Program-made: the position numbers and the translations under genes
Part shown: one piece after another, positions 24,788 through 35,220 of the stretch
How the letters are laid out: each line of letters starts with the position of its first letter
Position numbering within the stretch: the stretch's first letter is position 1
The notes under the pieces: generated by a model
The model's database searches: none
Told to the model about the DNA's origin: nothing
What the model saw: only the letters and a program-made list of their open reading frames with translations
DNA from: Plumapathes pennacea
Lineage: Eukaryota; Cnidaria; Anthozoa; Antipatharia; Myriopathidae
Assembly (NCBI GenBank): GCA_964036295.1
Contig: OZ038465.1
Span: 21,882,331-21,946,330, forward strand
Reading direction: 5' to 3'
Length of the DNA: 64,000 nucleotides

Positions 24788-25997
24788 TAGGCTGCGAATA
24801 GAATACAGCCGTCTCCCGTCGGACAGCTTGTTTGAGCCCCCAGAGACAGACGTCTGCGTTGCGAGCCGAAAAATTCCATACTGGTGACGTCACCCCCGTC
24901 CAGAATCCGGATAGACGCTGTGAATGGTCAAGCGAAATTTATTCGCATAAATTATTCTTAAATAGTCATCATGGCGGAATACGCGGACGACGTTCCACGT
25001 GTAAATCTATCTTGGGATGTTTTTCGCAAGTGTATCGATTCTCTTTGCCCAAAGCTTAACGTAACATCGTTGAGGGAGAATCAGCTTCAAGAACTGTATA
25101 GTTTTGTCTGTGGAGAAGAAGTTTTTGTATCTACCGACAGGATCGGGGAAGTCGGTGATATTCCACATGGCGCCATTGGTGCACACTTGGTTAGCAAAAA
25201 ATTCTGCGACTATTTATTCCAATTTGTCGTGGAAGAAAGATCCAATTATAGTGATCATATCCCCGCTTGTTGCTCTAATGCAAGATCAAGTAAAGAAGTT
25301 AAGTTCGCTGGGCCTCCAAGCTGCGTGCGTTGGAGGAAATCAACACTCGTCCGTTCTTCGGGATATCGAGCAAGGCAAGGTCACGTTCGTCTTCATGTCC
25401 CCAGAATCGACTCTTGCCTCGGAAAGATGGCGAAATGTACTTGCCAGTGACGTATACCAAGAGAACCTAATTGGAATAGTGGTGGACGAAGTGCACTGTG
25501 TGACAGAGTGGGGTACGTCTAACAACAACGAGAAGAAGTCGGCCTTCCGGCGCTGGTACAGCCGTTTAAACGAACTAAAATTGCTCGTGTATGATGTACC
25601 ATTTCTTGCACTCACTGCAACAGCGACCAAGAAAACCAGGGACAAAATCTTTGAGCTACTGGAATTCAAGTCACCGAAGGAAGTGTTAGAATGCCCAAAT
25701 AAGCCCAACGTGAGATATTCAGTACAGAAACTGGATAATTCGCAGCCTATCATTGAAAATTTCCATGGCATAATTCTGGAGCTTCGACTGAAGGGCAAAG
25801 AAACAACCAGGACAATATTTTTTTGCCAGACTGTAAAGCACTGTTATTTACTGTTTAAAATGTTTGAATAATTATTTCCATATTTTCGGTTTGAGGGTGA
25901 CATCACCAGTATGGAATTTTTCGGCTCGTAACGCAGACGTCTGTCTCGGGGGGCTCAAACAAGCTTCCCGACGAGAGACGTCTGTATTCGCAGGCTA
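24788..25997. mobile_element. MULE-like element carrying a RecQ-like fragment
   Basis: Left end TAGGCTGCGAATAGAATACA and right end (reverse complement) TAGCCTGCGAATACAGACGT begin TIRs of about 110 bp. They share CAGCTTGTTTGAGCCCC, GACAGACGTCTGCGTT and ATTCCATACTGGTGA. Flanks are TAGCAAAAG (24779-24787) and TAACAAAAG (25998-26006), an 8/9 match. Long TIRs with 9-11-bp duplications are typical of Mutator-like elements. The cargo is a helicase fragment, not a transposase, so this is non-autonomous. Confidence 0.82.
24971..25871 (+). pseudogene. RecQ-like DNA helicase, truncated, frameshifted
   Basis: ATG 24971 starts MAEYADDVPRVNLSWDVFRK and reads through CPKLNVTSLRENQLQELYSF to CGEEVFV. The frame then slips near 25126-25134 to continue as YLPTGSGKSVIFHMAPLV. 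Superfamily 2 motifs follow: Walker A PTGSGKS, VIISPLVALMQDQV (Ia), VVDEVHCVTEWG (DEVH box, II), FLALTATAT (III), then TIFFCQTVKHCYLLFKMFE and a stop at 25871. RecQ enzymes unwind DNA 3' to 5' and need a second RecA lobe and usually RQC; here only the start of the second lobe remains and the right TIR begins about 25 bp later. The frameshift just before Walker A prevents a continuous protein. Related cnidarian copies are numerous. Confidence 0.85.
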
Positions 25998-26429
25998 TAA
26001 CAAAAGATTAAGTTTAATTTTCAAAACTGATCGATGTTTGGACATTGCAGGCAGCTTTATGGAATGTATTTTACTCATTGCGGCAAATGGAATGGTTCAA
26101 AGCTAAATTAAGCTTTGTTAGGAGAACACAAGACAAAACTCCGGGCAGACTCACAGAAAGTACAAGAGCATTAACTCGTACATGGTTCGTTTGAGTCTTT
26201 GATCAATTACAGGGCGAAGTATTTATAGTTTGATTCGGCATAAATCTTTGTGAAGGAACATTGTATGGAAGTGAAGTCAAATTCAGGTAAAATAGCTTGT
26301 AGCCGCCCAGTTTCAGCAGTCTTTTTGTCGTTGCGATTGTACCTCAAACAAAACAAGTAAGATCTCGCCTGTGCAAAGTAAACATCTCGGCTTTTCTTGG
26401 AACAAATTTCAGCCATTTGGGATCTTTCT

Positions 26430-26535
26430 ATTACTACCTGACCAGACAGAATCTTAGTTGCTACAATGTTCCCAGGAAGTGGATGTTTCGACGCGAATCT
26501 TTGTGAGGGAATATTGCACGGAAGTGAAGTCAAAA
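26430..26535 (-). repeat. 105-bp repeat T, inverted copy
   Basis: Reverse complement of 23840-23945 with about a dozen differences. A partial tandem piece (GAAGTGAAGTCAAATTCAGG) lies at 26266-26300. Confidence 0.65.
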
Positions 26536-26618
26536 TCAGGTAAAACCGTTTTTGTAGTGATTGGCTTTTTTACAAGACTGATATACGCTTCAATCTTGTG
26601 TATCAGCTTACTTTGGTA

Positions 26619-27404
26619 GGGTGTCTCGAATACTAAGACCTAAGACCTAAGACATCGAAAACTAAGACCCCCAAAAAATATGCTCAGCGAAACGCTCGAC
26701 TCGTCTCGGAATTGCTTTTTGGGCCGTAAGCAGTGAGGACTACATAAGTAGAAATAACGTATAATTACGGAGCTCTATTTGTTCTTCAAAATGTACAATA
26801 TCTTCAAATACAGATAATAGAATTATTGTCCATTAATGCTACGCAGACAACACACTGCGTCTTGCTTATCATGTTGTACATCAGGGATTGGTTTAAACCT
26901 AATTAAAGGCTCTATTCAAGTTTGGAAAATCCTATGACGTTATGGCTAGACACTTGGTCACAAGATTTACAGATGACCAAGTTTTCAACAGTTCTGTTTA
27001 GAATTTCTCCCCGCAAACTGATCATTGGAAATTCGTGCCCACGTGCGACGACAAGTATGGCGTTCAAACTACCACTATTTTCCCGAAAGAAACCCCCAGA
27101 AAGCAACGATCTACCTGGATTCCGGTATACAGACCTGCAGAATTTGACGAATCGAGCGATTCGCTGAGCATATTTTCGGGGGTCTTAGTTTTCGAGATCT
27201 CGAAAACTAAGACCCTTTGGAATCATTGCCAAATGTCTAAAAATATCGCATTGTTTGAAGTGTCACACAACCAGCTTCCGATAAAAACAATTCCGAGGCG
27301 AATCGAGCGTTTCGCTGAGCAAATTTTTGGGGGTCTTAGTTTTCGAGGTCTTACTTTTTAAGGTCTTAGGTCTTAGGCCTTAGGTCTTAGTTTTCGAGAC
27401 ACCC
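26619..27404. mobile_element. Non-autonomous TIR element with CTAAGAC repeats
   Basis: Left GGGTGTCTCGAATACTAAGA, right CGAGACACCC preceded by the inverted repeat. Arms of about 85 bp carry tandem CTAAGAC/CTTAGGT units and CTCAGCGAAACGCTCGA. Flanks TACTTTGGTA (26609-26618) and TATTTTGGTA (27405-27414) match 9/10, a duplication size found in Mutator-like elements. An internal third copy of the arm motif (GGGGGTCTTAGTTTTCGAGA) lies at 27178-27198. No coding region recognised. Confidence 0.8.
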
Positions 27405-27568
27405 TATTTTGGTAGGACAAAAAGTTGTCAATTTTAATACTCGGCGACGGACGGTTACTTTAAATTTGCGCAATAGTTTAGTGTATTAGCCCATTTGTCG
27501 AAGAAAAAATGACAAACTTTGTAGAGATTCAAAAATACAGCAAAACGGCCCCAAAGCTCAGTGAATTC

Positions 27569-27633
27569 TAGCCCGTCTATCTCGGGGGGCTCAAACAAGC
27601 TTCCCGACGGGAGACGGCTGTATTCGCAGGCTA
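27569..27633. mobile_element. 65-bp minimal MULE-like element
   Basis: It consists of little more than one TIR of the helicase-carrying element: starts TAGCCCGTCTATCTCGGGGG, ends GGCTGTATTCGCAGGCTA. AGTGAATTC is perfectly duplicated on both sides (27560-27568, 27634-27642). The perfect 9-bp duplication suggests it moved as such or was deleted after insertion. Confidence 0.85.
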
Positions 27634-27829
27634 AGTGAATTCTTGATATCCAGCTTTCACAAAGCAGCTCAACAGGCTGGCGTTTTCCCACGGGAAACAT
27701 TCTCACCCCAAGGATCGAGGCACTTGCGTTCTGTTTTGCTTACACCTTTGTTCGCCGCAGTTAATTGGGATTAGAACAGCTTGGTTAGCAACGGGTACTT
27801 ACGGCTCAACCCGGCTGCGGCTCCTCATG

Positions 27830-28030
27830 TTGCTCAGATTGTTCTACAGTGATGATGCGTCAGTTTTCGACTTAACGGCCTGTATAGCTGGCATTGCCTG
27901 GGATGTTGCACCTAAAGCTTTTACTCTCTGGTGGCGTTTGTGGAGGTATGACTCAAACCAGGCCAGCAGCTTCCCGTCGAAACCATTGTTGTCGATCACC
28001 GCGACCAACTGCGTTACAACCGTCCCACCA
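27830..28030 (-). pseudogene. LINE reverse transcriptase fragment
   Basis: Reads VIDNNGFDGKLLAWFESYL, HKRHQRVKALGATSQAMPAI on the minus strand. This is the segment just before the PQGS motif of LINE reverse transcriptases (G..G..L.WF.SYL..R.Q.V). The catalytic motifs are missing. About 60 codons only. Confidence 0.6.
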
Positions 28031-28689
28031 TAAAGCCGTGTTGACATTTATTGATCACACTTAACACATGGTCTTTGGTCGAATTAAACAGACAGCGTGT
28101 CATTGCTGTGGAGACCAGCGACAATAATAACATGCCAATAAACAGAACTTACGTCCCAATTGACATCCAACTTCTAACGGGAAAAAATCTATAAATATAT
28201 CTAAAACAAAAAATCTAAGATGTAATAAAAGTATTAAACCACTAACTATAAACTGTAGACTAATAGATTATAAATGCAGCCTCGCACAAATTACCTAATT
28301 ATTGTCTAAAACTAAATATTTCTATACAATGAATGTCTTATCTAAAAGTACACAATTCTATTAAATGAATAGTATCTACATACATAGCAACAAAAGCTAT
28401 GACGGCTGGTAAACATGCAGTTTTTCTTTATAAAACGCATGCAGTGTATTCCTAAACTTTAATATACTATAGCAGCACACCAGAGGTTTGAGGCAGATTA
28501 TTCCACAGATTAATGGATTTAGGAAAAAAAGAAAATTTGAAATAATTGTGTTTGTTACAGGTTAAAGCGCGGTAGTTGTTCTGGTCAAATTGACGGGTAC
28601 ATTACAGCGGTGGCGGGTACAAGGTAGTTGTTGAAAGCTGCATCAATCAAGCCGGTCCTATATTTGAATAGAAGTATCAGGTCGCTGAT
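28031..28689. other. Spacer, no gene recognised
   Basis: No supported exon or repeat end. An A-rich stretch at 28190-28400 is simple AT-rich sequence. Confidence 0.35.
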
Positions 28690-28948
28690 TTTCCGTCTGT
28701 ATTTGGTTTTTTAGGAATTCCGATAGATACGTACTATACTATATGTATTATTCTGCATACCCTCTTCACACCGAGAACATCGACAAAAGTTGGCATGTTG
28801 TTAGTGCCTTGAATTTTTTTCGATTAACCTAGATTCTCTATATATTTAGTGATCAAGTGACTGACATGAAAGTAATATGTGTCTACTGAAATCTCTCTGC
28901 TTGCATCTTTTTACAGGTTTGCTCATGATCTGCATCTGCATCACGCTC
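28690..28948 (+). repeat. Dispersed repeat U, left part
   Basis: Matches about 45465-45700 (ACATCGAGAACATC, TTAGTGATCAAGT, TGCTCATGATCTGCA). It is interrupted at 28949 by the next element and resumes at 29765; the copy at 45 kb is uninterrupted. Confidence 0.65.
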
Positions 28949-29754
28949 TAGCATGTCATTCGTCTCCTCGTCGCTCAACCCAAGCCCCGCGCGAGAGAGA
29001 CGTCTGAAATGTGAGCGCGCTAATGCCGTTCCATGACGTCACGCACTTTTGCGATAATGGCAAGTAAATTTTGATTGGTTTTTGGTCAAACAACATAAGA
29101 CACCGTTTCTCATTGGTTACACGTAGCAAAGGTTAGTGATGGCGGAGTTTCATGGTGGTCGAATTTCGAAAGAAAGATTTGAAGAATGTTTGAGATGTGT
29201 TCTCCCACCGTTTTCCCAATTTTCGGGCTTGGGTTAAGGGCAAGGAGGCGACTGATATTTCAGGTTATTGTGCTGTTTTGACAGTGTGAGAGTCACTCAC
29301 GCGCGACAAATGTTATTTACGGTTTCGGCACACAGTGTTCGGCTGACTCAAATTTTATTGATCATGTGAACCTCTAAACGGCCTAAATTCCTCCCAAATC
29401 AAAGCATAATGGACAGGAAATACTTTAAAGTACACAAACCTTGCCTGACAAGCCTCAGCGCCGCTTTAATCCAGAGAAATTTTGAGCGGTTTTTGACCGT
29501 TATAAAACTACAAGACACTTCAAAATTGCCATAGCAGGAATTCTTGCGAAATACAACACGTTGTTTAAAATAAACTCCGAAGTCAATAAGATTATACTTC
29601 GAAAATCACCTGGACGAAAGTTTAATAGTTGGAGAACAGTCAATAGTTCACTCACTGAAATTCAACCATTCAAATTTTGGTTAATACTTTTGCGTGTTTA
29701 CGTGTGACAGTCGTCTTGCTTTAGCTGCAGGGAGACGACTGACATTTCAGGCTA
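28949..29754. mobile_element. MULE-like non-autonomous element
   Basis: Left TAGCATGTCATTCGTCTCC, right (reverse complement) TAGCCTGAAATGTCAGTCGT, which align once 5 bp are gapped at the left. Flanks CATCACGCTC (28939-28948) and CATCACGTTC (29755-29764) match 9/10. The TAGCCTG start and CGTCTCC motif are shared with the element at 24788. Inside, a 33-codon frame (29139-29237, MAEFHGGRISKERFEECLRC) resembles the start of the helicase fragment at 24971. Confidence 0.72.
29139..29237 (+). pseudogene. Short helicase-leader-like frame
   Basis: Reads MAEFHGGRISKERFEECLRC then VLPPFSQFSGLG and stops. The MAE start, about ten residues, then F-(E/R)-(E/K)-C-(L/I) echo MAEYADDVPRVNLSWDVFRK-CI at 24971. 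A real relationship is inference from few residues; the rest of the helicase is absent. Confidence 0.3.
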
Positions 29755-29764
29755 CATCACGTTC

Positions 29765-30260
29765 ATGATCTGCATCTTCAGTCACTAGTTTTTCTTGCTA
29801 ACAATGTCTCACTGGTATGCACATGACGTCTGATATTACAAATGGCGTTATTTAGTCATTTCTGGAACACCTCACTGCTGAAGTTCAGTCCAAAAGGTAA
29901 ACATGCCTATTGAAAGCTCACAAAAGAGGTTTAAGATCCTTGTCATATGGCTTAATTCTTCAGGTTCCATCGTATACAACGAAACGCTTTTTCAACATCA
30001 AGCTTAATTTTCAGGTGTCTGTGATAGCTTGTAGTGTTCACGAAACAGCGCATCACTGGTGCTTCAAAGCTGTCACACGGCTTTTGTCCGGCAGCTACAT
30101 CGAATCAAAATTATCAGAACCGTCAGAACCAGGGTCACTTTATTCTCAAGTCTTACTTGATAGACTGCAATTACTTGCAACACCACAATCAAGCCACTCA
30201 GTCTGGATACTTTGTGTTCTCCACCTTCGAAACTACAATATTTTGATGATTTGAGGGAGT
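29765..30260 (+). repeat. Dispersed repeat U, right part
   Basis: Matches about 45700-46170: GTCACTAGTTTTTCTTGCTA, AATGTCTCA, GGCTTTTGTCCGGCA, CAGAACCAGGGTCACTTTAT. Its open frames have no recognised domain. Confidence 0.65.
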
Positions 30261-30518
30261 TCTTGATGGGTGCATCTTGTTGTCCATCATCATCATAATA
30301 TTCTTTATTTCATCACGGAGTCTCATCATCCTATGTAATTAAGAAACTTACAGATGCTCTTCCGGAGAGCCGTGAAATATAATAATATAACAATATAAAA
30401 TATATTACAAAATACTTAAAATCTATATAATTAACTTAGTAATCGCCTAATTGCTCGCGGGCGTGGCCCGTCGAGCTTAAAATCACACGGCGTGTCTTTA
30501 TCGTCATGTTAGTTTTTT

Positions 30519-30998
30519 TCTGGGTTACGAATCTGCACACCATAATTGGTTCAGATTATCACGTGATATGCAATGACGTAATTGACTTCGAAACAACTCG
30601 ATTGTGGCAGCTCGGTACTTGTGTGTAAAAGTTAACTGCATTTAATCCAAACTCCACCGTTTGGGTTTGTGGTACACGCACTGATAAACTGGATGTTAGG
30701 GAACGATTTTGGCTTGCGTTCTTTAGTTCACCGCGGAAGCTTCGAGAATAGCCGTAAACAGATGTTTGATCAGATACCGCTGGGGGATTGCAAATATCTC
30801 TGTCGCCGCTAAATATTTAGTCCCGACGAAACTTTCTGTGGCGACACGAAATACTTCTGGGAAGAAACAGGCCGAAAACGGAAACCAAAGCTACGATGAG
30901 CTTTAGCCGCAAAACAATGGCGATTTATGCTTTACTCTGTTCATGACATCTGTTGCCTCATACGATTCTTCTGCTTATCGTACATTGCCTGTTGAAAT
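30519..30998 (+). repeat. Repeat R, copy 3, left half
   Basis: Starts TCTGGGTTACGAATCTGCAC and follows R to CATTGCCTGTTGAAAT, where the two-gene element begins. R resumes at 36267. A GC-rich stem (TGCTCGCGGGCGTGGCCCGT, from 30450) precedes it, as in other R copies. Confidence 0.85.
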
Positions 30999-31028
30999 CA
31001 TGGCCAGAAATATGCGACATTTGCGCCC
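30999..31028 (+). repeat. Left terminal inverted repeat, 30 bp
   Basis: Begins CATGGCCAGAAATATGCGAC and ends ATTTGCGCCC. Perfect inverted match to 36237-36266. Likely transposase recognition site. Confidence 0.9.
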
Positions 31029-31064
31029 GCGCGGTGGTCAGCGTTCAACTCCCGTGGTGTAAAC

Positions 31065-34000
31065 ATGGCGCCCAAGAAAATGTATGGAGACAAGTAAAAT
31101 AATAGAGATATATCGTCTTGTGTGATTGTTTTACAAAATGTCGGCATCAATAACGAATATAGTTCCCATAAGCTTTTAAAACATCTTACTTGCTTGAACT
31201 GAACAGCTTCCACCGCTCTGCTTTTTCACATGTATTTCTCCCCGTATCGGTCCCACACATTTCCTTATAAATCCTGTCCATACAGCACGGGAAGCGATTT
31301 TCAAACTTGCTTCGCGGAGCAGGTTTTCATTTTTTTGAAAATGTCGGCATCAGACTTCGCTGCTGAGTCGCCTCTGAGAAAGCTGGCCATAATTTCTTCA
31401 AATCTGTGGTCGTATCTTTCCTGCTTTTATCCAGAGAAAACGCTGCACATTTCGCTGGGACGCGGACATGATTAAAACCGGAAGTAGAGGATTGGCTCGG
31501 AGCGATATCGTCTCTCTGAAGTCCCTTTAGTTGGCGATATGTTCTCGAAACCCCAGCATGTTTGGTATCATAATAAAGCTCAGAAACCGCTCTTTTCGGG
31601 TTTGCACAGCACTCTGGGATCAGGACAAACTGCTGCGCACCCTACCCCCAAAGTATGTTTACTTCCGGTGCGAAAGCGGCAACTTCGCGCGCAAATTCGA
31701 ACATCGATGTAGTGCTATTAGGGCTGGAATGTCTGATTTACTTGGAGAATATTGCCGAAACAAATACACTCAAAGTATACATGTGTCTTCTGAGCACTGT
31801 CTTAAATATGTGAGACAACAATCGGTTTCTAGTGAGGACATTTGTTTCACTATTGAGATTCCGTACGAGATTCTCAAGGACTGGAAAGTGGATGCTGCAC
31901 ATCCGCTTACGTTTGTAGACCTGCTCAATGCTTTTATACCAGGTGAATCATTCAAGATTAAAAGCGAGAGAATCGAAAACAGGCTGCGTATAATTTGCTC
32001 AGAAGTTCGAAGGAAATTCAAGGGAAAGAATGGTGCTGCATTTAGAAGGATGATGCAAATGAAGAGTCGGCTGTCGGTTCGATGCGAAGACCTAGTGAAG
32101 GTAGACATGCTGGAAAAAAGAGTGGAGGAGCTAAACAGAGACAATTCTATGCTCACTGACAATAATGAGGACTTGCATGCAAGATACCAAGAACTGTACG
32201 GGGAGCTCACACAGTCAAGGGCCATGGAAACTGAATCCCTGAGAAAGCTGGAAAAGGCCAACGTTGACCTGGCAACCTCTCAACTCAGGAATCACAAACT
32301 GCATGAATACGTGGAGAAACTGGAACAGTTCGAGTACGAAAACACCGGGAAACCCATTTCCGACATTGGAGAACGACAACGGTATCGGAAACTTCGTGAA
32401 CTGAAGACTCGCACTCAGCAAGCGATGTGGTTTGTGGAGTCGTTCGGCCTGTCCTTGGATACTGTTTCCATGAAAGATAAAGAAGGCATGCAGTATACCC
32501 TATCTTACGCTGAAGAATCTGGGAAGAAATCGTTTGGCAATTTACCACAGGAAGAGCAGGAGAAAGTGAAGCAGATTCTGTTCTTATTGGACAAATTTTG
32601 TATAAGCGAGGCTGCCTACCATGAGATCACAATGCTACCAGAAGGTGAAGGTTTGCCAAAGTCCTACTTGGTGAGACAGTGCAAAGAAAATCTGAATGGG
32701 ATGTGTCACATAGAACGAACACCCGGATCAGCACCAGGTGCTCAACTTGATTTTGAGCAGGAGCTCAGAATTGCAGTACAAAAATTTGTAAGTATCTATC
32801 TACAAGCAGCAAATAGTTATTGCCCTAAAGTGAATACACTGCATGACATAATTGTTTTTGTTCCCAGTGATATATTGCTCCTCACATGTGACTGGAACAA
32901 TAAATTGGGCAACTTTTCTCTATTCAGGAAGGCCATTTTTAAATATACATTATGCCTATCATTATGTTTCTCAGGTGGCAGGAAAAAGTAGAGAGGAGAT
33001 ATCAAGCACAAGGCTACAAATAAAGATCAGTGGTGATGGAGCTAAGATGACAAGGCTGACAAATTTCATTCTTTTGTCATTTTCCATTTTAAATGAGGGT
33101 GAAGAAGTTATGTCCTCAAAAGGTAAATAACTTTGTTATAGTTGCCACAAAACAAATCTGGAACAATAGATATATGAACATACATCTAGGTTTGTAAGTT
33201 TACACCATTGTCTTTCAGGTAACTACACAGTTGCTGTAATTAAAGCACATGAAAGCTATGATGTCCTGAAATCATCTGGTGCTAAAATTTGGGCAGCAGT
33301 GAATAAACTAGTGAAAGCTGGGAAAATAACTATCAGAGATGGCAGTGATGATGTGCAAGTAGATTTCTTTCTTGGTGGCGACTACAAGGTAAACAGAAAA
33401 AACACACTAAATTACTGTATTGCTATTTGCATTCAATTTACAAGTATCAAGTTAACTCAAAGTTCCACAGGCAATTTAGCTCTTCTTTTTTTAGTTTCTT
33501 CTTCTAGCAATGGGGATGAAAGGAGCAACATCACATCATGCCTGTATATGGTTCAAGATACACAAAAAGGACAGGTTGGCATTTTTTATGACAAAAATAC
33601 AGACAAACATAGGCAACTCAAAATGCCAATGCTAACTAGCAACGTTTTGTTTTGAACAGGCATGACATGTCTTTGCCCATGGACCACTACTGGAGGGAAG
33701 ATGTTGCTCGAACACTTCAGGAGGTGAAAGAGTGTGCAAAGAAGAACCAGTATTCTTGTCAACACTGCCCACTCCTGGATATCCCCCTTGAGAATGTTGT
33801 TCTTGATGAACTTCACCTGATGTTAAGGGTCACAGGTAATATAGCACTTCATGATGGTGATCACCATAATAATAATTATTATTTATTGTTATGCAGCATT
33901 TGTAATATTCTAATATTTCTTGAACTTCTTGCCACAGATGTCCTTACTAAGAACCTGATCACTGCTGCCATTGAATGGGACTCTAGGGACAACCTTGGTA

Positions 34001-35110
34001 AGCCAAGCAGCCAAGCAGTAAGCCAAGCAGCCAAGCAGCAAACACCTTCATCAGGTAGTGACAGCCATTAAAGAATGTGGGGTATGTTTTGACGTATGGG
34101 AGAAGACGAATGCTGATGGCAGAGCTAGTGGCCTATACGACTGGACAAGCCTGATGGGTTCGGAAAAGAAATTGCTACTGAAGCACCTTTCCCAAAAGCT
34201 AAAGGCTGTCTGCAAACCAGAGACTGGGGAAACAGTATCGAAGATCTGGGAGGTACTGTAAACACAACTGTTGTATGAAACATTGCATGCATACATGATT
34301 TACATCCTACAATTTCTGCAGGACTTTGATGAGCTTTACGCTATCCTATCCAAATGGGAACTCTCAGAAGAAGAGATCAAAGCATACTTCATAAAGGTGA
34401 TCTTTTGAAACAGCCAGTGTCACTTATGTATTTTTAGCAATGATTCCCAAACTTGATTACAAATACTTGTTTATTTGCAGGCAAACAGATGGGTTTCCTT
34501 ATTTCTGTCACTAGCAGGAAAAGAGTTTGGCTATATCAAGGCAGCTATTACACCTTACATGCATGGAATGGTGTACCATGTCCCACTCTTCATGACAAGG
34601 CACAAGGGCATAAAGAAATTTACTGGACAGGGTAAGGAAATTACCATAAAAAGATGATCAATTTGCATATCAATCCAGTTCTTCAAATAGTTTCTCAGAT
34701 GTTTCGTTAAGGCATGTCTTGTATTGCAATTCAAAGGGGTGGAAAAAAACAATGACGATGCACGCAAAGTTCATCTGCTAAAGTCTAACAAGTGGGATGC
34801 GGCAAAAGATGTTCTGCAAGTCAGCAAGCGGATGTCCATGCTACAGGACCTTGAACGCACCCCCAACACATACACAAAGCGTAACGTTGACTACTGGGGA
34901 TCAGAGATAAAGGAGAAGCGATCTCAGAGGAAAAGAATTTGCACAGAAGCTCCTCCTGATGCTGAAGTTGGTGAATCTGGAGGCCCTAACATTGAAAACC
35001 TTTCAGCACAAGAAATTAGGGACAAACTTAAGGCTCTGGGTACAATAACTCGAGTGCGTAATCGTGTCAGGCTGCTTGAGCTACTAAGGGATGCCCTTGA
35101 TTCCTCTTGA
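31065..35110 (+). CDS. Orphan putative transposase, coiled coil + D-D-E-like core + SAP
   Basis: Probable exons: 31065-31093 (MAPKKMYGD, least certain), 31557-32787, 32975-33122, 33219-33388, 33495-33574, 33660-33835, 33938-34252, 34322-34396, 34481-34631, 34737-35110. All use GT-AG and intron phases match. About 915 residues. Residues about 190-290 form a coiled coil (MLEKRVEELNRDNSMLTDNN). Candidate acidic residues: IKISGDGAKMTR (about 441), FFLGGDYKFLLL (about 524), VLDELHLMLR (about 600), GVEKNNDDARK (about 794). A Cys/His patch (ACIWFKIHK) follows the second. The tail NLSAQEIRDKLKALG...RLLELLRDAL is SAP-like. A one-base phase error lies in an AGCCAAGCAG repeat (34001-34050). The catalytic role is inferred; relatives are known to me only as uncharacterised multicopy proteins. 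If exon 1 is wrong, the first ATG in frame is 31558. Confidence 0.75.
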
Positions 35111-35220
35111 AATTTCAAAGAACTGCATAAATTTCCAAATAACATGTAGTACAAAATTAATGCTGTACTGACTAGAGTTCCCTAAAATATGACCCAGGAT
35201 GACCAACCTAACTCGTGAAT

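Noticed and set aside
26619..26680. Interstitial telomere repeat (CTAAGAC units)
   Set aside because: Unit differs from TTAGGG and is mirrored in both arms of a TIR element.
31770..32550. Antisense reading frames opposite the orphan gene
   Set aside because: No motif, no splice structure, and they overlap a strongly supported plus-strand exon.
34018..34054. 37-bp intron in the orphan gene
   Set aside because: Phases fit, but the length is below usual animal introns and it coincides with a tandem repeat; kept only as an alternative to a frameshift.
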